Source: JALHVH01 sp963773685 (GTDB taxonomy: Bacteria > Acidobacteriota > Aminicenantia > Aminicenantales > Saccharicenantaceae). From it: a DNA stretch of 64,000 bases. How positions within the stretch are numbered: the stretch's first letter is position 1; each line of letters begins with the position of its first letter. Shown here piece after piece: positions 15,274 through 23,620 of this stretch. Under the pieces are notes generated by a model. That model did not search any database. It was not told the DNA's origin and saw only the letters and a list, made by a program, of their open reading frames with translations. The stretch lies in NCBI GenBank assembly GCA_963773685.1, contig CAVZBY010000011.1, positions 496,001 to 560,000 on the forward strand, in the 5' to 3' direction. The position numbers were made by a program, and so were the translations under genes.

Positions 15274-17262
15274 CTAGATGTTGATACGGATGGGGAGAAT
15301 AACCGTTGTGATCCCCCGCCAGCGGAGCTCCTGCTGAATAGCGAACGCCGTCTCGTTGTGGAGCAGCCTGTGGAGGAGGTTGGGCTGGCGGAAGACGGAC
15401 TGCCCGGCGAAGACGGTCGAATGCGGGAACTCCCGGGACGCCTTCTCGCACAGCTCGACGGCCGTATGGACGATATCGGTCCCGATGTCGAACCTCGAGG
15501 TCGCGGTGAACCCCAGCTTCCGGGCCAGCTCGACGTACTTGGCGAGGTCGCAGGTCGTGCAGTGGGTCAGCGACTGGACCGAGTCCTGGGCCTTGAACGC
15601 GCTGACGTCCATTTCGGAGACCGACACGAAAACGAAGTTCTTGTAGAGGCCGGGGAAGCTCCGGATGATCGAAAGGAACGTGTGGACCCCGAACCCGTTG
15701 TAGCTGTTGACCAGCTGGATGGCGGTCATGCTCTTCGGATCGACCGGGGCCGTGTTGACCGGCCCCTTGACGGTTAGGCTCGTCAGGAGTTCGTCGAGCT
15801 CGCGCACGCCGCCACGAACCTTGGCGTAATGGGCCCGGGTCAGATAGCAGAGGAAGATGACGACCGCCGTAATGCACAGGGTCAGCCAGCCGCCGACCAG
15901 GAACTTCTCGAAGGCCATGATGATGAGGATGGTCAGGCATACGGTCAGCCCGGTCAGGTGGACGGGCAGATGTTTCTTCCATTCCTTCTCCTTTTTCCGG
16001 TTCTTGATGAAGAACCGGGACATCCCGAGTTCGGACAGGGAGAAGGTCAAAAAGACGTTGATGGAATACATAACGACGAGCGTCTGGAGGCTGCCCCGGG
16101 CGTACAGAAGGAGGAGCACGGACGCCCCGCCCATGAGCAGGACACCGTTCTGGATGGTGAACCGGTCAGAGAGCGAGGCGAAGCGGCGAGGGAACCAGTA
16201 GTCCAAGGCCATATTGGCCATGACCCGCGGCCCATCCGTGAACCCGGCCTGGGCCGCGACGAGAAGAAGCGCTCCTTCCGAGAAGATGGTGACGAGGGCC
16301 AGGAGGGGTCCGAACCCCCATCCCTGGTAGAGGGTCGAGGCAAGGACGGCATTGAGGGTCTTGCCGGAAATGGGCGCGACACCGAGAAGAAGATAGCAGA
16401 TGAGGATGCCCCCCGCCGTGAAGCCCAGCGACGTCGAGAGGTAAAGCATGGTCTTCTTGCCGTTGTGGACCCTCGGTTCCCGGAGGATCTGGAGTCCGTT
16501 GGAGACGGCCTCGATCCCGGTGAACGTCCCGGCGCCCATGGAGAACGCTCTCACGAACAGGAGCGCCAGCCCGCCCATTCCGAGCGTCGCGACTCCTTGG
16601 CCAAAGCCTCCACGGATGCCATGAACGACGGGTATGATCCGGGGGAGATGGGAGAAGACCCCGTAAACGATCATGAAGAGATGCGTCGCCACGAAGACCA
16701 GGAAGATGGGAGCCAGAAAGGTCACCGATTCCCTGATCCCGCGCAGGTTGAGGACGACCAGCATCAGGATGGCCAGGACTTCGAAGGGAAGCTTGTATTG
16801 CTGGAATGGGGCGGGGAAGAAACTGAAAATGGCGTCCCCGCAGGCGACGATGGAAACGGCGATGGTCAGCATGTAATCGACGAGGAGGGCGCAGCCCGAG
16901 ACGACGCCCGCTTTTTCGCCGAGGGTCTGCGTCGCGACGATGTAGCCGCCTCCTCCGGAGGGGAAGTACTCAATGATCCGCGAGTACGCATAGGAAATGA
17001 TGAAGACGGTCAGGGCCGTGGCCAGGGCGAGGAAGATGGCCAGATACGTGTGTTTGCCAAGGGCCTTGAACGCCTCCTCCGGCCCGTAAGCGGCCGAGGA
17101 CAGCCCGTCGGCGCCCAGCCCGATCCAGGCGAGGATGGGGATGAGGGCCAGCTTGTGAAAAAGAGACGGGTCCTTGATGTTCTTGGGCCCGCCGATCAGC
17201 GTCCGGCGGACCTTGTCCAGAAGGGAGGGATCTTCCCCGGAGGGTTGTGATTCCTGGTTCAT
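15274..17262 (-). CDS. APC-superfamily permease, KimA-like
   Basis: A permease of about 662 residues with 12 membrane spans (residues about 30-480) and a cytosolic C-terminal domain. The YFPSGGGGYIVATQTLGEKA segment and the ALLVDYMLTIAVSI stretch closely resemble KimA (YdaO), the high-affinity K+/H+ symporter controlled by cyclic di-AMP; substrate here is inferred. The start at 17262 (MNQESQ) is chosen because the predicted transcription start (about 17320) excludes longer versions. MSRDK at 17295 is the alternative. The pspC gene follows. Confidence 0.85.
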   Translation of the reverse strand: MNQESQPSGEDPSLLDKVRRTLIGGPKNIKDPSLFHKLALIPILAWIGLGADGLSSAAYGPEEAFKALGKHTYLAIFLALATALTVFIISYAYSRIIEYFPSGGGGYIVATQTLGEKAGVVSGCALLVDYMLTIAVSIVACGDAIFSFFPAPFQQYKLPFEVLAILMLVVLNLRGIRESVTFLAPIFLVFVATHLFMIVYGVFSHLPRIIPVVHGIRGGFGQGVATLGMGGLALLFVRAFSMGAGTFTGIEAVSNGLQILREPRVHNGKKTMLYLSTSLGFTAGGILICYLLLGVAPISGKTLNAVLASTLYQGWGFGPLLALVTIFSEGALLLVAAQAGFTDGPRVMANMALDYWFPRRFASLSDRFTIQNGVLLMGGASVLLLLYARGSLQTLVVMYSINVFLTFSLSELGMSRFFIKNRKKEKEWKKHLPVHLTGLTVCLTILIIMAFEKFLVGGWLTLCITAVVIFLCYLTRAHYAKVRGGVRELDELLTSLTVKGPVNTAPVDPKSMTAIQLVNSYNGFGVHTFLSIIRSFPGLYKNFVFVSVSEMDVSAFKAQDSVQSLTHCTTCDLAKYVELARKLGFTATSRFDIGTDIVHTAVELCEKASREFPHSTVFAGQSVFRQPNLLHRLLHNETAFAIQQELRWRGITTVILPIRINI

Positions 17263-17326
17263 CTTCGGTCTGCCTGTATATTTGTCTCTCGACATCCGCG
17301 CGGCAAGCGCTCCGCGCACGGCCTCT

Positions 17327-17355
17327 ATTGTATGGAAATCCCCCCTTTCGGGCAA
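17327..17355 (-). promoter_or_regulatory. Predicted sigma70 promoter of the KimA-like gene
   Basis: TTGCCC (17355 to 17350), a 17-nt spacer and TACAAT (17332 to 17327) on the minus strand. The expected start is near 17320, giving a leader of about 60 nt. Confidence 0.6.
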
Positions 17356-17391
17356 GTCAGCCTGACCCTTCGATCCTAGAAGCATCCGGGG

Positions 17392-17420
17392 TTGACTCCC
17401 TTCCCGGCCTCCCGTATGCT
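17392..17420 (+). promoter_or_regulatory. Predicted sigma70 promoter of the AOR gene
   Basis: TTGACT (17392-17397), a 17-nt spacer and TATGCT (17415-17420). A 42-nt leader with GGAGG 5 nt before the ATG follows. The promoter is back to back with that of the KimA-like gene. Confidence 0.65.
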
Positions 17421-17468
17421 ATCGGAAGGACGCCGCCACGGCGCCCGAAATCAGCTGCGGAGGACCGG

Positions 17469-19308
17469 ATGTACGGTTGGACAGGTCACATTCTCAGGGT
17501 CAATCTCACCGACAGGACATTCAAGAAAGAGAGCTTCAGCGAGGAATTCGCGAAGAAATGGGTCGGCGGCCGCGGTTTCGCCGTCAAGATCCTTTACGAC
17601 GAGCTCGAGCCGGGGATCGACCCCCTCGGCCCCGATAATAAGCTCGTCGTGGCCCTGGGTCCCATCGCCGGCATCCCGGCTCCGAACACGGGAAAGGCGG
17701 TCGTCGCCGCCAAATCCCCCCTGACCGGCTTCTACGGGGACGGCAACCTGGGGACCCGGGTCTCGGAACACCTCCGGAAGGCCGGCTATGACGCGCTGAT
17801 CGTCGAAGGCAAGGCCGACCGCCCGACGCTTCTCGCCATCGAGGACGACAAGGTCGAGTTCCTTCCGGCCGGGGACGTCTGGGGCAAAGGGACCTATGAA
17901 ACGAACGACTGGATCTACGCCAAGTACGGAAAGGGCGTCGGCGTCCTGAACATAGGGCAGGCGGGCGAGAACATGGCCCGCTATGCCGTCGTCCGCAGCC
18001 TGGAAGGGCGGGCGGGCGGCCGGCCGGGCATCGGCGCGGTCATGGGCTCCAAGCTCCTCAAGGCCATCGTGGTCAAGGGGACGCGCCCCATCCCCCAGGC
18101 CGACGCCGCCGGTATGAAGGCCCTCGGCTCCGGCGACCTCAAGAAGGTCGGCCAGATCGACAAGCAGACGGGATGGTCCATCCAGAGCACCAACGGCGTC
18201 CTCGCCTGGTGCAACGAGGTGGCCGGCCTTCCCGTGCGGAACTTCCGGAAGACCCATCACCCCGACGCCTGGAAGGTCGACGGCGAGCGCCTGAACAACT
18301 CCCGAATCGCCACCTACGGCTGTCCGAACTGCACGATGCGCTGCGGCATCACCATCCACGACCGAGAGGGCCGCGAATCCGAGCTCGACTACGAGAACGT
18401 CGGACTCCTCGGCCCGAACCTCGAGATCTTCGACCTCGACCAGGTCGGCTCGCTGAACTGGCTCTGCGACGAGTACGGCCTGGACACGATGTCGGCCGGA
18501 TGCGTCCTCAGCTTTTACGCCGACGCCATCGACCACGGGGCGGTGAAGGGCGACTTCAAGTTCGGCGACGCCGAAGCGGCCAAGAAGCTCCTCGGCCTCG
18601 CCGCCCGCCGCGAAGGCGTCCTGGGCAACCTCCTCGCCGACGGCTCCCTGCGGATGGCGCGCGCCTTCGGGCACGGCTCCGAGGCCTACGCCATGCAGGT
18701 CAAGGGCCTCGAACGTCGCGGCCTACAACTGCAAGTTCATCCCCGGCCAGGCCCTGGCCTTCGGCGTCGCACCCATGGGCGCCCACCACAAGGAAGCCTG
18801 GATCATCACCTTCGAGCTCAAGAACACGACGCGCGAATCCTACGGTCCCGAGAAGGCGGCCAAGGTCATCGAGCTCCAGCGCATCCGGGGCGGCATGTTC
18901 GAGTTCATCGTCTCCTGCCGGTTCCCCTGGATCGAGCTCGGCTGGGGCCTCGACAACTATCCCAAGTACTTCAACGCCGTCACCGGCCTCGACTGGAACC
19001 TGGACGATATGTGGCGGACCGCCGACCGCCTCTACGCCATGATCAAGCTCCATTACCTCCGGGAATTCCCGAACGCGACGCGCGAAGGCGACTATCCTCC
19101 GGGCGTCTGGTTCGACCCCTCCAACGCCGACACCGAGGGGCCCATCGCCGGCAAGGTCCTGGACCGCGAAAAGTACGACGGTCTCCTCCAGCATTATTAC
19201 GACCAGCGCGGGTACGACCGCAGGGGGATCCCGACCTTAGCGACCCTCGAACGGCTCGGTCTTTCGCAGGAGGCGGCGGAAGCCCGGAAGTACGGGAAGC
19301 TCGAATGA
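17469..19308 (+). CDS. aor: Tungsten aldehyde:ferredoxin oxidoreductase, frameshifted
   Basis: An AOR of about 613 residues: a bis-pterin tungsten enzyme that oxidises aldehydes to carboxylates with ferredoxin, typical of anaerobic amino-acid fermentation. The N-terminal domain begins MYGWTGHILRVNLTD. The 4Fe-4S ligands are in YGCPNCTMRCGI (CxxCxxxC, about residues 285-294), with the distal Cys in SCRFPW. One extra base at about 18714 breaks the frame between KGLE and VAAYNCK. Removing it restores a full-length protein, so this is probably an assembly error. Its stop overlaps the MoaD-like start (ATGA). Confidence 0.93.
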
Positions 19309-19532
19309 ATGTCACCATCAAGCTGATCGGGCCGCTCATCTACGCGGCCGGCTTCAGCGAGAAGGAGATGGAGGTTCCGGAGGCCGTCACCTCGGAGAAG
19401 CTCCTCGAGCTCGTGGGGATCGGCCCGGACCGCCCCCGGATCGTCACCCGGAACGGCAAGGCTGTGGGTCCGGCCGAGACCTTCGCCGAAGGCGACCGGA
19501 TCGTCATCTCCCCCTTATATTCCGGCGGCTGA
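19305..19532 (+). CDS. MoaD/ThiS-type sulfur carrier
   Basis: A 75-residue ubiquitin-fold protein ending in SGG, the tail that is adenylated and thiocarboxylated to deliver sulfur to molybdopterin. The start overlaps the AOR stop, so the two are made together, a common pairing for tungsten AOR genes. The likely activating enzyme is the ThiF domain encoded opposite (19874-20998). A classic moaE is not seen in the window. Confidence 0.9.
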   Translation: MNVTIKLIGPLIYAAGFSEKEMEVPEAVTSEKLLELVGIGPDRPRIVTRNGKAVGPAETFAEGDRIVISPLYSGG

Positions 19533-19542
19533 GGTTTTCCCC

Positions 19543-19558
19543 CCTTCTAAAAAGAAGG
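19543..19558. terminator. Small hairpin between convergent genes
   Basis: CCTTCT and AGAAGG flank an AAAA loop between the convergent MoaD-like and ppnP stops. Its position suits a bidirectional terminator, but there is no proper U-tract on either side. Confidence 0.3.
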
Positions 19559-19608
19559 TGCGGGGATCTGTTCTCCCCTTCGGCTTCAGGAGAATATCCC
19601 TGCGGCGA

Positions 19609-19890
19609 TCAGCGATAGAGACAAAGATAAGAGGTATCTTCGGTGACCTTGAGCTGGAACTTGAGGTTCGGGCCGACGGTGAAGGATTCGCCCTTGCGGA
19701 AGACCTTCCATCTGTCCGATCCCGGGAGCTTCACGGTGAGGGCGCCGCTGACGACGGTCATGATCTCCTTCGACGACGTCCCGAATTCATAGTCCCCGGG
19801 GGCCATGACGCCGACCGTGGCGGGCCCGTCGGCCGCGGTGAACGCGAGCGACTTCACCTTTCCGTCGAAATACTCATTGACCTTGAACAT
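19609..19890 (-). CDS. ppnP: Pyrimidine/purine nucleoside phosphorylase (cupin, DUF1255)
   Basis: A 93-residue single-domain cupin matching PpnP, which phosphorolyses several nucleosides to base plus ribose-1-phosphate. Family marks are MFKVNEYFDGKVKSLAF at the N-terminus, GVMAPGDYEFGTSSKEIMTV and the PGSDRW segment. Its start overlaps the end of the MobB-ThiF gene by 17 nt, so it is translated from the same message. A link to cofactor synthesis is not obvious. Confidence 0.92.
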   Translation of the reverse strand: MFKVNEYFDGKVKSLAFTAADGPATVGVMAPGDYEFGTSSKEIMTVVSGALTVKLPGSDRWKVFRKGESFTVGPNLKFQLKVTEDTSYLCLYR

Positions 19891-20998
19891 GCTTCGCCTT
19901 CCTTCCCCGTTTCTTGACCAGGAGGGCCACGACCAGGTTGGCTTGGAGGTTGGCGACGATCGCGACGCGGGGGGCCATCGGGCTCACGCCCTCCGGGCAC
20001 TGGCTTTCCTCGTCTCCACAAACATACAGATCGCCCATCCTCCGGCTGTGGAGCTTCCGGTTGCCCCCATATCCCGCGAGCCCCGAAGCCGCGACGATGG
20101 GCCTGCCGGCTCGCTGAGATAGCCATGTATCGATGAGCATCCGCTTCGCCTCGGCCCGGTCGAACGCTTCGACCATCACATCGGCGTCCCCGAAGATGGG
20201 GACAACGTTCGCGGCCGTGATCTCGACGTCATGGACCGCGTAGTCCGAGTAGGGGTTGATCTCCTCCAGGTTCTCCTTGAGGGCCTCGACCTTCCTCCGC
20301 CCGATCTGGCTCACGAAGTACTGCTGGCGGTTGAGGTTGGAGGCTTCTATGGCGTCGCGGTCGGCGACGATGAGCCGGCCGACACCCGCCCTGGCGAGCG
20401 AGACCGCGATGTTCGAACCGAGGCCTCCCGCCCCGGCGATCCCCACCGTGGCCTTGCGCAGGGCGGCCAGAACGCGCGGGTCTCGTTTCGCGAACAGCGC
20501 CTCGGCGCCGGCTCCGGACGCCGTCGAGGGCGCGGCGACAACAAGGTCGGCAAGCTCCTTCGTCTGCGAAGTCCGCAGGACCGATGCCTCTCCCCCGGCC
20601 GGGCCGTCGGAGATCACGGCCAGAAGCTCATCGGGAGGGATGGCGATCCGTTCGGCGCCTTCGCGGACCAGGCTGATCTTCTGCAGACCACCCAAGGCCT
20701 TGCCGCCCTCGACGAGGACGATATCGACTCCGGTGAAAAAACGGCGGGCAAGATCCTCGATATCCGGCGCGCTCTTCAGGAAGACCGCCGCTCGCGAGGG
20801 CGTGACGAGCCCGACCATCCCGGCGCCGGCCTCTGTGAACGTCCAGGTATCCTTGCCTTCCGTGTCGAGGGCAACTTCCTTGTGGGTATGCTTGATGACG
20901 CCGACCTTCAGGCCCCGCGACCGGAGCTCGGGGATGAGCCCGGCGAGAAGCGTTGTCTTACCGCTTCCGGACGGACCGACGACGGCGATGACCTTCAT
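19874..20998 (-). CDS. MobB-ThiF fusion: GTP-binding cofactor protein joined to E1-like adenylyltransferase
   Basis: A 374-residue two-domain protein. Residues 1-165 are MobB-like with P-loop VGPSGSGKTTL and VGVIKHTHKE; MobB binds GTP and aids pterin dinucleotide formation. Residues about 185-374 are a ThiF/MoeB/HesA E1 domain with nucleotide motif GAGGLGSNIAVSLARAG and SNLNRQQYF, which would adenylate a MoaD/ThiS tail. The zinc Cys pairs of MoeB are absent. The best partner is the MoaD-like protein beside the AOR. The ATG at 20998 is placed by a strong promoter 7 nt upstream; an earlier start at 21034 would lie within that promoter. Confidence 0.9.
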   Translation of the reverse strand: MKVIAVVGPSGSGKTTLLAGLIPELRSRGLKVGVIKHTHKEVALDTEGKDTWTFTEAGAGMVGLVTPSRAAVFLKSAPDIEDLARRFFTGVDIVLVEGGKALGGLQKISLVREGAERIAIPPDELLAVISDGPAGGEASVLRTSQTKELADLVVAAPSTASGAGAEALFAKRDPRVLAALRKATVGIAGAGGLGSNIAVSLARAGVGRLIVADRDAIEASNLNRQQYFVSQIGRRKVEALKENLEEINPYSDYAVHDVEITAANVVPIFGDADVMVEAFDRAEAKRMLIDTWLSQRAGRPIVAASGLAGYGGNRKLHSRRMGDLYVCGDEESQCPEGVSPMAPRVAIVANLQANLVVALLVKKRGRKAKHVQGQ

Positions 20999-21005
20999 CT
21001 CGCTT

Positions 21006-21034
21006 TTTATAACATACAGCCCCGGGGCTGTCAA
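21006..21034 (-). promoter_or_regulatory. Strong promoter of mobB-thiF with a palindrome in its spacer
   Basis: TTGACA (21034 to 21029), a 17-nt spacer and TATAAA (21011 to 21006) on the minus strand, 7 nt before the ATG. The perfect 14-bp palindrome CAGCCCCGGGGCTG (21017-21030) overlaps the -35 end and fills the spacer, so it is a plausible repressor site. Confidence 0.75.
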
Positions 21035-21058
21035 AAATCACCGTGGTCCCGATGTCGC

Positions 21059-21114
21059 GAGGCCTTTGGGCTGCGCTCAAGATCCGGAACGCAGGCTGAA
21101 GCCCGCGGCGGCAA
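21059..21114. repeat. REP-like palindromic element, copy 1
   Basis: It shares the core GCAGGCTGAAGCCxGCGGC and the AAGATC linker with the next copy. The left arm is more diverged. It sits in the non-coding gap between mogA and mobB-thiF. Confidence 0.6.
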
Positions 21115-21142
21115 CTCAGGACGCCGTCGCCGTTGTCTTATA

Positions 21143-21204
21143 GCCGCAACCTTTAGGTTGCGCTTTAGATCGATCCAAGCGCAGGCTGAAGCCTGCGGCT
21201 GCAG
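21143..21204. repeat. REP-like palindromic element, copy 2
   Basis: The left hairpin is CGCAACCTTTAGGTTGCG and the right hairpin is GCAGGCTGAAGCCTGC, separated by about 18 nt. A third, related copy lies at 62469-62512. No transposase is near. Confidence 0.65.
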
Positions 21205-21227
21205 CTCGGCTGCCGCGGGCGATCTGC

Positions 21228-21728
21228 TCAGGGCTTGCCGCAGTCGCCGACCTGGCCCTTCAACAGCTCGACCGCATGGGAAAGCGCGGGCAGGATGACC
21301 TCCAGGTTCTCTCGGGCGGCTTTCGGACTTCCTGGAAGATTGACGATCAGGGTCGTCTTCCGGATACCGGCGACGGCGCGGGATAACATGGCCGTAGGCG
21401 TCTTCTTGAGGCTTTCGGCGCGCATGGCCTCCGCGAGACCGGGGGCTTCCTTTTCCAGGACCTCCCGGGTCGCTTCCGGCGTCACGTCCCGGGGCGCGAA
21501 ACCCGTCCCCCCGGTGGTCAGGATGACGTCGACGTCCCCGGAATCGGCGACCGCTTCGAGCTCCGCCCGGATGGCCGGCCTGTCGTCCGGGAGGATCGCG
21601 ATATGGACCGCTTCCCCGCCGTTCTCCCTGACGATCGACGCGAGAAGCGGACCGCTCACGTCGACGCGCTGGCCCTTCGCGGAACGGTCGGAGATCGTCA
21701 GGACGGCGAAACGGAGACTCCTAAGCAT
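21228..21728 (-). CDS. mogA: Molybdopterin adenylyltransferase MogA/MoaB family
   Basis: A 166-residue enzyme that adenylates molybdopterin before metal insertion by MoeA. It has TTGGTGFAPRDVTPEAT (about residues 72-88) and the LPGSPKAARENLE loop. The start at 21728 overlaps the end of the MOSC gene by 8 nt. It is the last gene of the tup-moe-moa operon. MogA and MoaB are close relatives; the choice of symbol is provisional. Confidence 0.9.
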   Translation of the reverse strand: MLRSLRFAVLTISDRSAKGQRVDVSGPLLASIVRENGGEAVHIAILPDDRPAIRAELEAVADSGDVDVILTTGGTGFAPRDVTPEATREVLEKEAPGLAEAMRAESLKKTPTAMLSRAVAGIRKTTLIVNLPGSPKAARENLEVILPALSHAVELLKGQVGDCGKP

Positions 21729-22206
21729 GGTCTTTCTCCTTGCCCTCCGGAAGGGATTCGATCTCGACCGAAGCTCCCGGCGCAACCGGTCCGCCGGCGA
21801 GAACGCGGGCGAAGATCCCCTCCCTGGGCATGACGCAATCCCCCGCCTGCTCGAAGATGGCACAGCGGTCATGGCAGACCTTGCCGATCTGGCTGACCTC
21901 GAGACGCGTCCCTTCGCCGACGCGGAGGACCGCGCCGACGGGAAGCGACACGAGCTCGATCCCGGAGGTCGTGATGTTCTCGGCGAAGTCGCCGGGACCC
22001 ACGTCAAGCCCGATGTCCCTCATCTTTTGAATGCTCTCGAGAGCCAGAAGGCTGACCTGACGGTGCCCGTCCCCGGCGTGGGCGTCGCCTTCGAGCCCGA
22101 GGCCGGGAAGGGCGCGGCACTCCGGGACCGGGGCCTTCCGGACGCCCTTCGTCCGGCTGACGTTGACGGAGACGACGGTCCCCGCCTCACCACGCGAACG
22201 AGCCAC
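21721..22206 (-). CDS. MOSC-domain protein
   Basis: A 161-residue stand-alone MOSC (Mo-cofactor sulfurase C-terminal) domain. Such proteins handle sulfur or the cofactor itself. The motifs are GLGLEGDAHAGDGHRQVSLL, GDFAENITT and a Cys-rich segment CHDRCAIFEQAGDC that includes the conserved MOSC Cys. A GTG start at 22206 is used, with AAGGGGG about 6 nt upstream, overlapping the moaC end by 20 nt. It lies between moaC and mogA in the operon, as in many Mo/W cofactor loci. Confidence 0.9.
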   Translation of the reverse strand: MARSRGEAGTVVSVNVSRTKGVRKAPVPECRALPGLGLEGDAHAGDGHRQVSLLALESIQKMRDIGLDVGPGDFAENITTSGIELVSLPVGAVLRVGEGTRLEVSQIGKVCHDRCAIFEQAGDCVMPREGIFARVLAGGPVAPGASVEIESLPEGKEKDHA

Positions 22207-22657
22207 TCTTTCCCCCTTCCTTCGCGAGGAGGCGGATGCCTCCGATGACCATGCGCTTATCCGCGGCCTTGCACATGTCGTAAACGGTGAGGCAGGCCGC
22301 CGCCACCGCCGTCAGGGCCTCCATTTCGACGCCGGTCCGGTCAACGGCTTTGATCTCGGCGGTCACCCGGACCAGCCCTTCGTCGGGGACGGGGACAACG
22401 GCGACGTCGATGTGGGTCAGCCGCAGGGGATGACAGAGGGGGATCCATTCGGACGCCTTCTTCGCCGCCTGGATGCCCGCGAGGCGCGCCGTGGTCAGGA
22501 CGTCTCCCTTCGGGACCGTGTTCGAGGCGATGAGCTCGAGGGTCTTGCGGGCGAGTCCGATCTCGCCGCAGGCCCGCGCCATCCGCTTCGTTTCGGCCTT
22601 GCCGCCGACATCGACCATGCGCGGCCGCCCCTTCGCATCCACATGGGTCAGCTTCAT
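22187..22657 (-). CDS. moaC: Cyclic pyranopterin monophosphate synthase
   Basis: A 156-residue MoaC that converts the MoaA product to cyclic pyranopterin monophosphate. Diagnostic segments are MVDVGGKAETKR, the GDVLTTARLAGIQAAKK helix, IPLCHPL and GVEMEALTAVAAACLTVYDM. AGGAGG lies 7 nt before the ATG at 22657, ruling out a TTG start two codons earlier. It follows moaA by 2 nt. Confidence 0.98.
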   Translation of the reverse strand: MKLTHVDAKGRPRMVDVGGKAETKRMARACGEIGLARKTLELIASNTVPKGDVLTTARLAGIQAAKKASEWIPLCHPLRLTHIDVAVVPVPDEGLVRVTAEIKAVDRTGVEMEALTAVAAACLTVYDMCKAADKRMVIGGIRLLAKEGGKSGSFAW

Positions 22658-22659
22658 GC

Positions 22660-23619
22660 TCAACCTCCTATCGTCCGCAGGCCATTGCCCCTCTTCGCCC
22701 CCGACGCTTCTTCGCGGTCCCGGGGCTTGCCCGACAGGGCCGCGCGGAGGGCTTCTCTCAGCACATCATCGTCCGCCCCGGACCTCAGGAGCGCCTTGAG
22801 GTCCGTCGCCCGCTCGGCGAACAGGCAGGGCAGGAGGCGCCCGTCGGCCGAGATCCTGAGCCGGTTGCACGAGGCGCAGAAATGGTCCGAATAGGGGCTG
22901 ATGAACCCGAAGCTCCCTTTCATCCCCGGAAGGGCATAATATCGGGCGGGCCCGGCGCCTTCGGGCGCAGGGGCCTCCTCCAGCCGGCCGAACGCGCCGA
23001 GCCTGGCCCGGGCGTCCCGGCAGGAGACGAAATAGCCGCGGGCCGGGGAGAAATCCATCAGCTCGATGAACCGGACATGGACCGGTTTTTCCCGGGCCAG
23101 GTCCACGAAGCGCGAGAAATCGTCGTTCTTGCCCTTGAGGAGGACGACGTTGATCTTGACCGGAGAAAAGCCTTTGGCCAGCGCGGCGTCGACGGCTTCG
23201 AGGACCGAGGCCAGCCGCCCCCCCCCGGTGATCTCCGCATAGGTCGCCGGGTCCAGCGTATCCAGGCTGATATTAATGCGCTTCAGGCCGGCCTCGCGAA
23301 GCTCATCCAAATGCTCCATGAGGAGGATCCCGTTGGTGGTCAGGGAGATGTCATCCGCGCCTTTGAGCCCGACGAGCGACCGTATGAATCCCGCGAGGCC
23401 CTTGCGGACAAGGGGCTCCCCTCCCGTCACCCGGAACTTGACGACGCCGATCTCCAGGGCGAGCCGGGCCAGCCGCAGGAACTCCTCGTAGGACAGGATC
23501 TCCTCGGGCGGGAGGAACCGGAACTCGCGGCCCGGCGAACAATAGATGCACCTCAGGTTGCACCTGTCGGTCACGGACAGGCGCATGTAGTTGATCGGCC
23601 GGTCGTGGAGGTCTCTCAT
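22660..23619 (-). CDS. moaA: GTP 3',8-cyclase (radical SAM)
   Basis: A 319-residue radical SAM enzyme that starts pterin cofactor synthesis from GTP. The N-terminal cluster motif is CNLRCIYC (CxxxCxxC). The GTP-side cluster is CASCNRLR with a further Cys at LLPC. The conserved C-terminal GG that inserts into the active site is present (RTIGG). It lies between moeA and moaC with 1-2 nt gaps, so it is part of a tight operon. Confidence 0.98.
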   Translation of the reverse strand: MRDLHDRPINYMRLSVTDRCNLRCIYCSPGREFRFLPPEEILSYEEFLRLARLALEIGVVKFRVTGGEPLVRKGLAGFIRSLVGLKGADDISLTTNGILLMEHLDELREAGLKRINISLDTLDPATYAEITGGGRLASVLEAVDAALAKGFSPVKINVVLLKGKNDDFSRFVDLAREKPVHVRFIELMDFSPARGYFVSCRDARARLGAFGRLEEAPAPEGAGPARYYALPGMKGSFGFISPYSDHFCASCNRLRISADGRLLPCLFAERATDLKALLRSGADDDVLREALRAALSGKPRDREEASGAKRGNGLRTIGG

Positions 23620-23620
23620 G

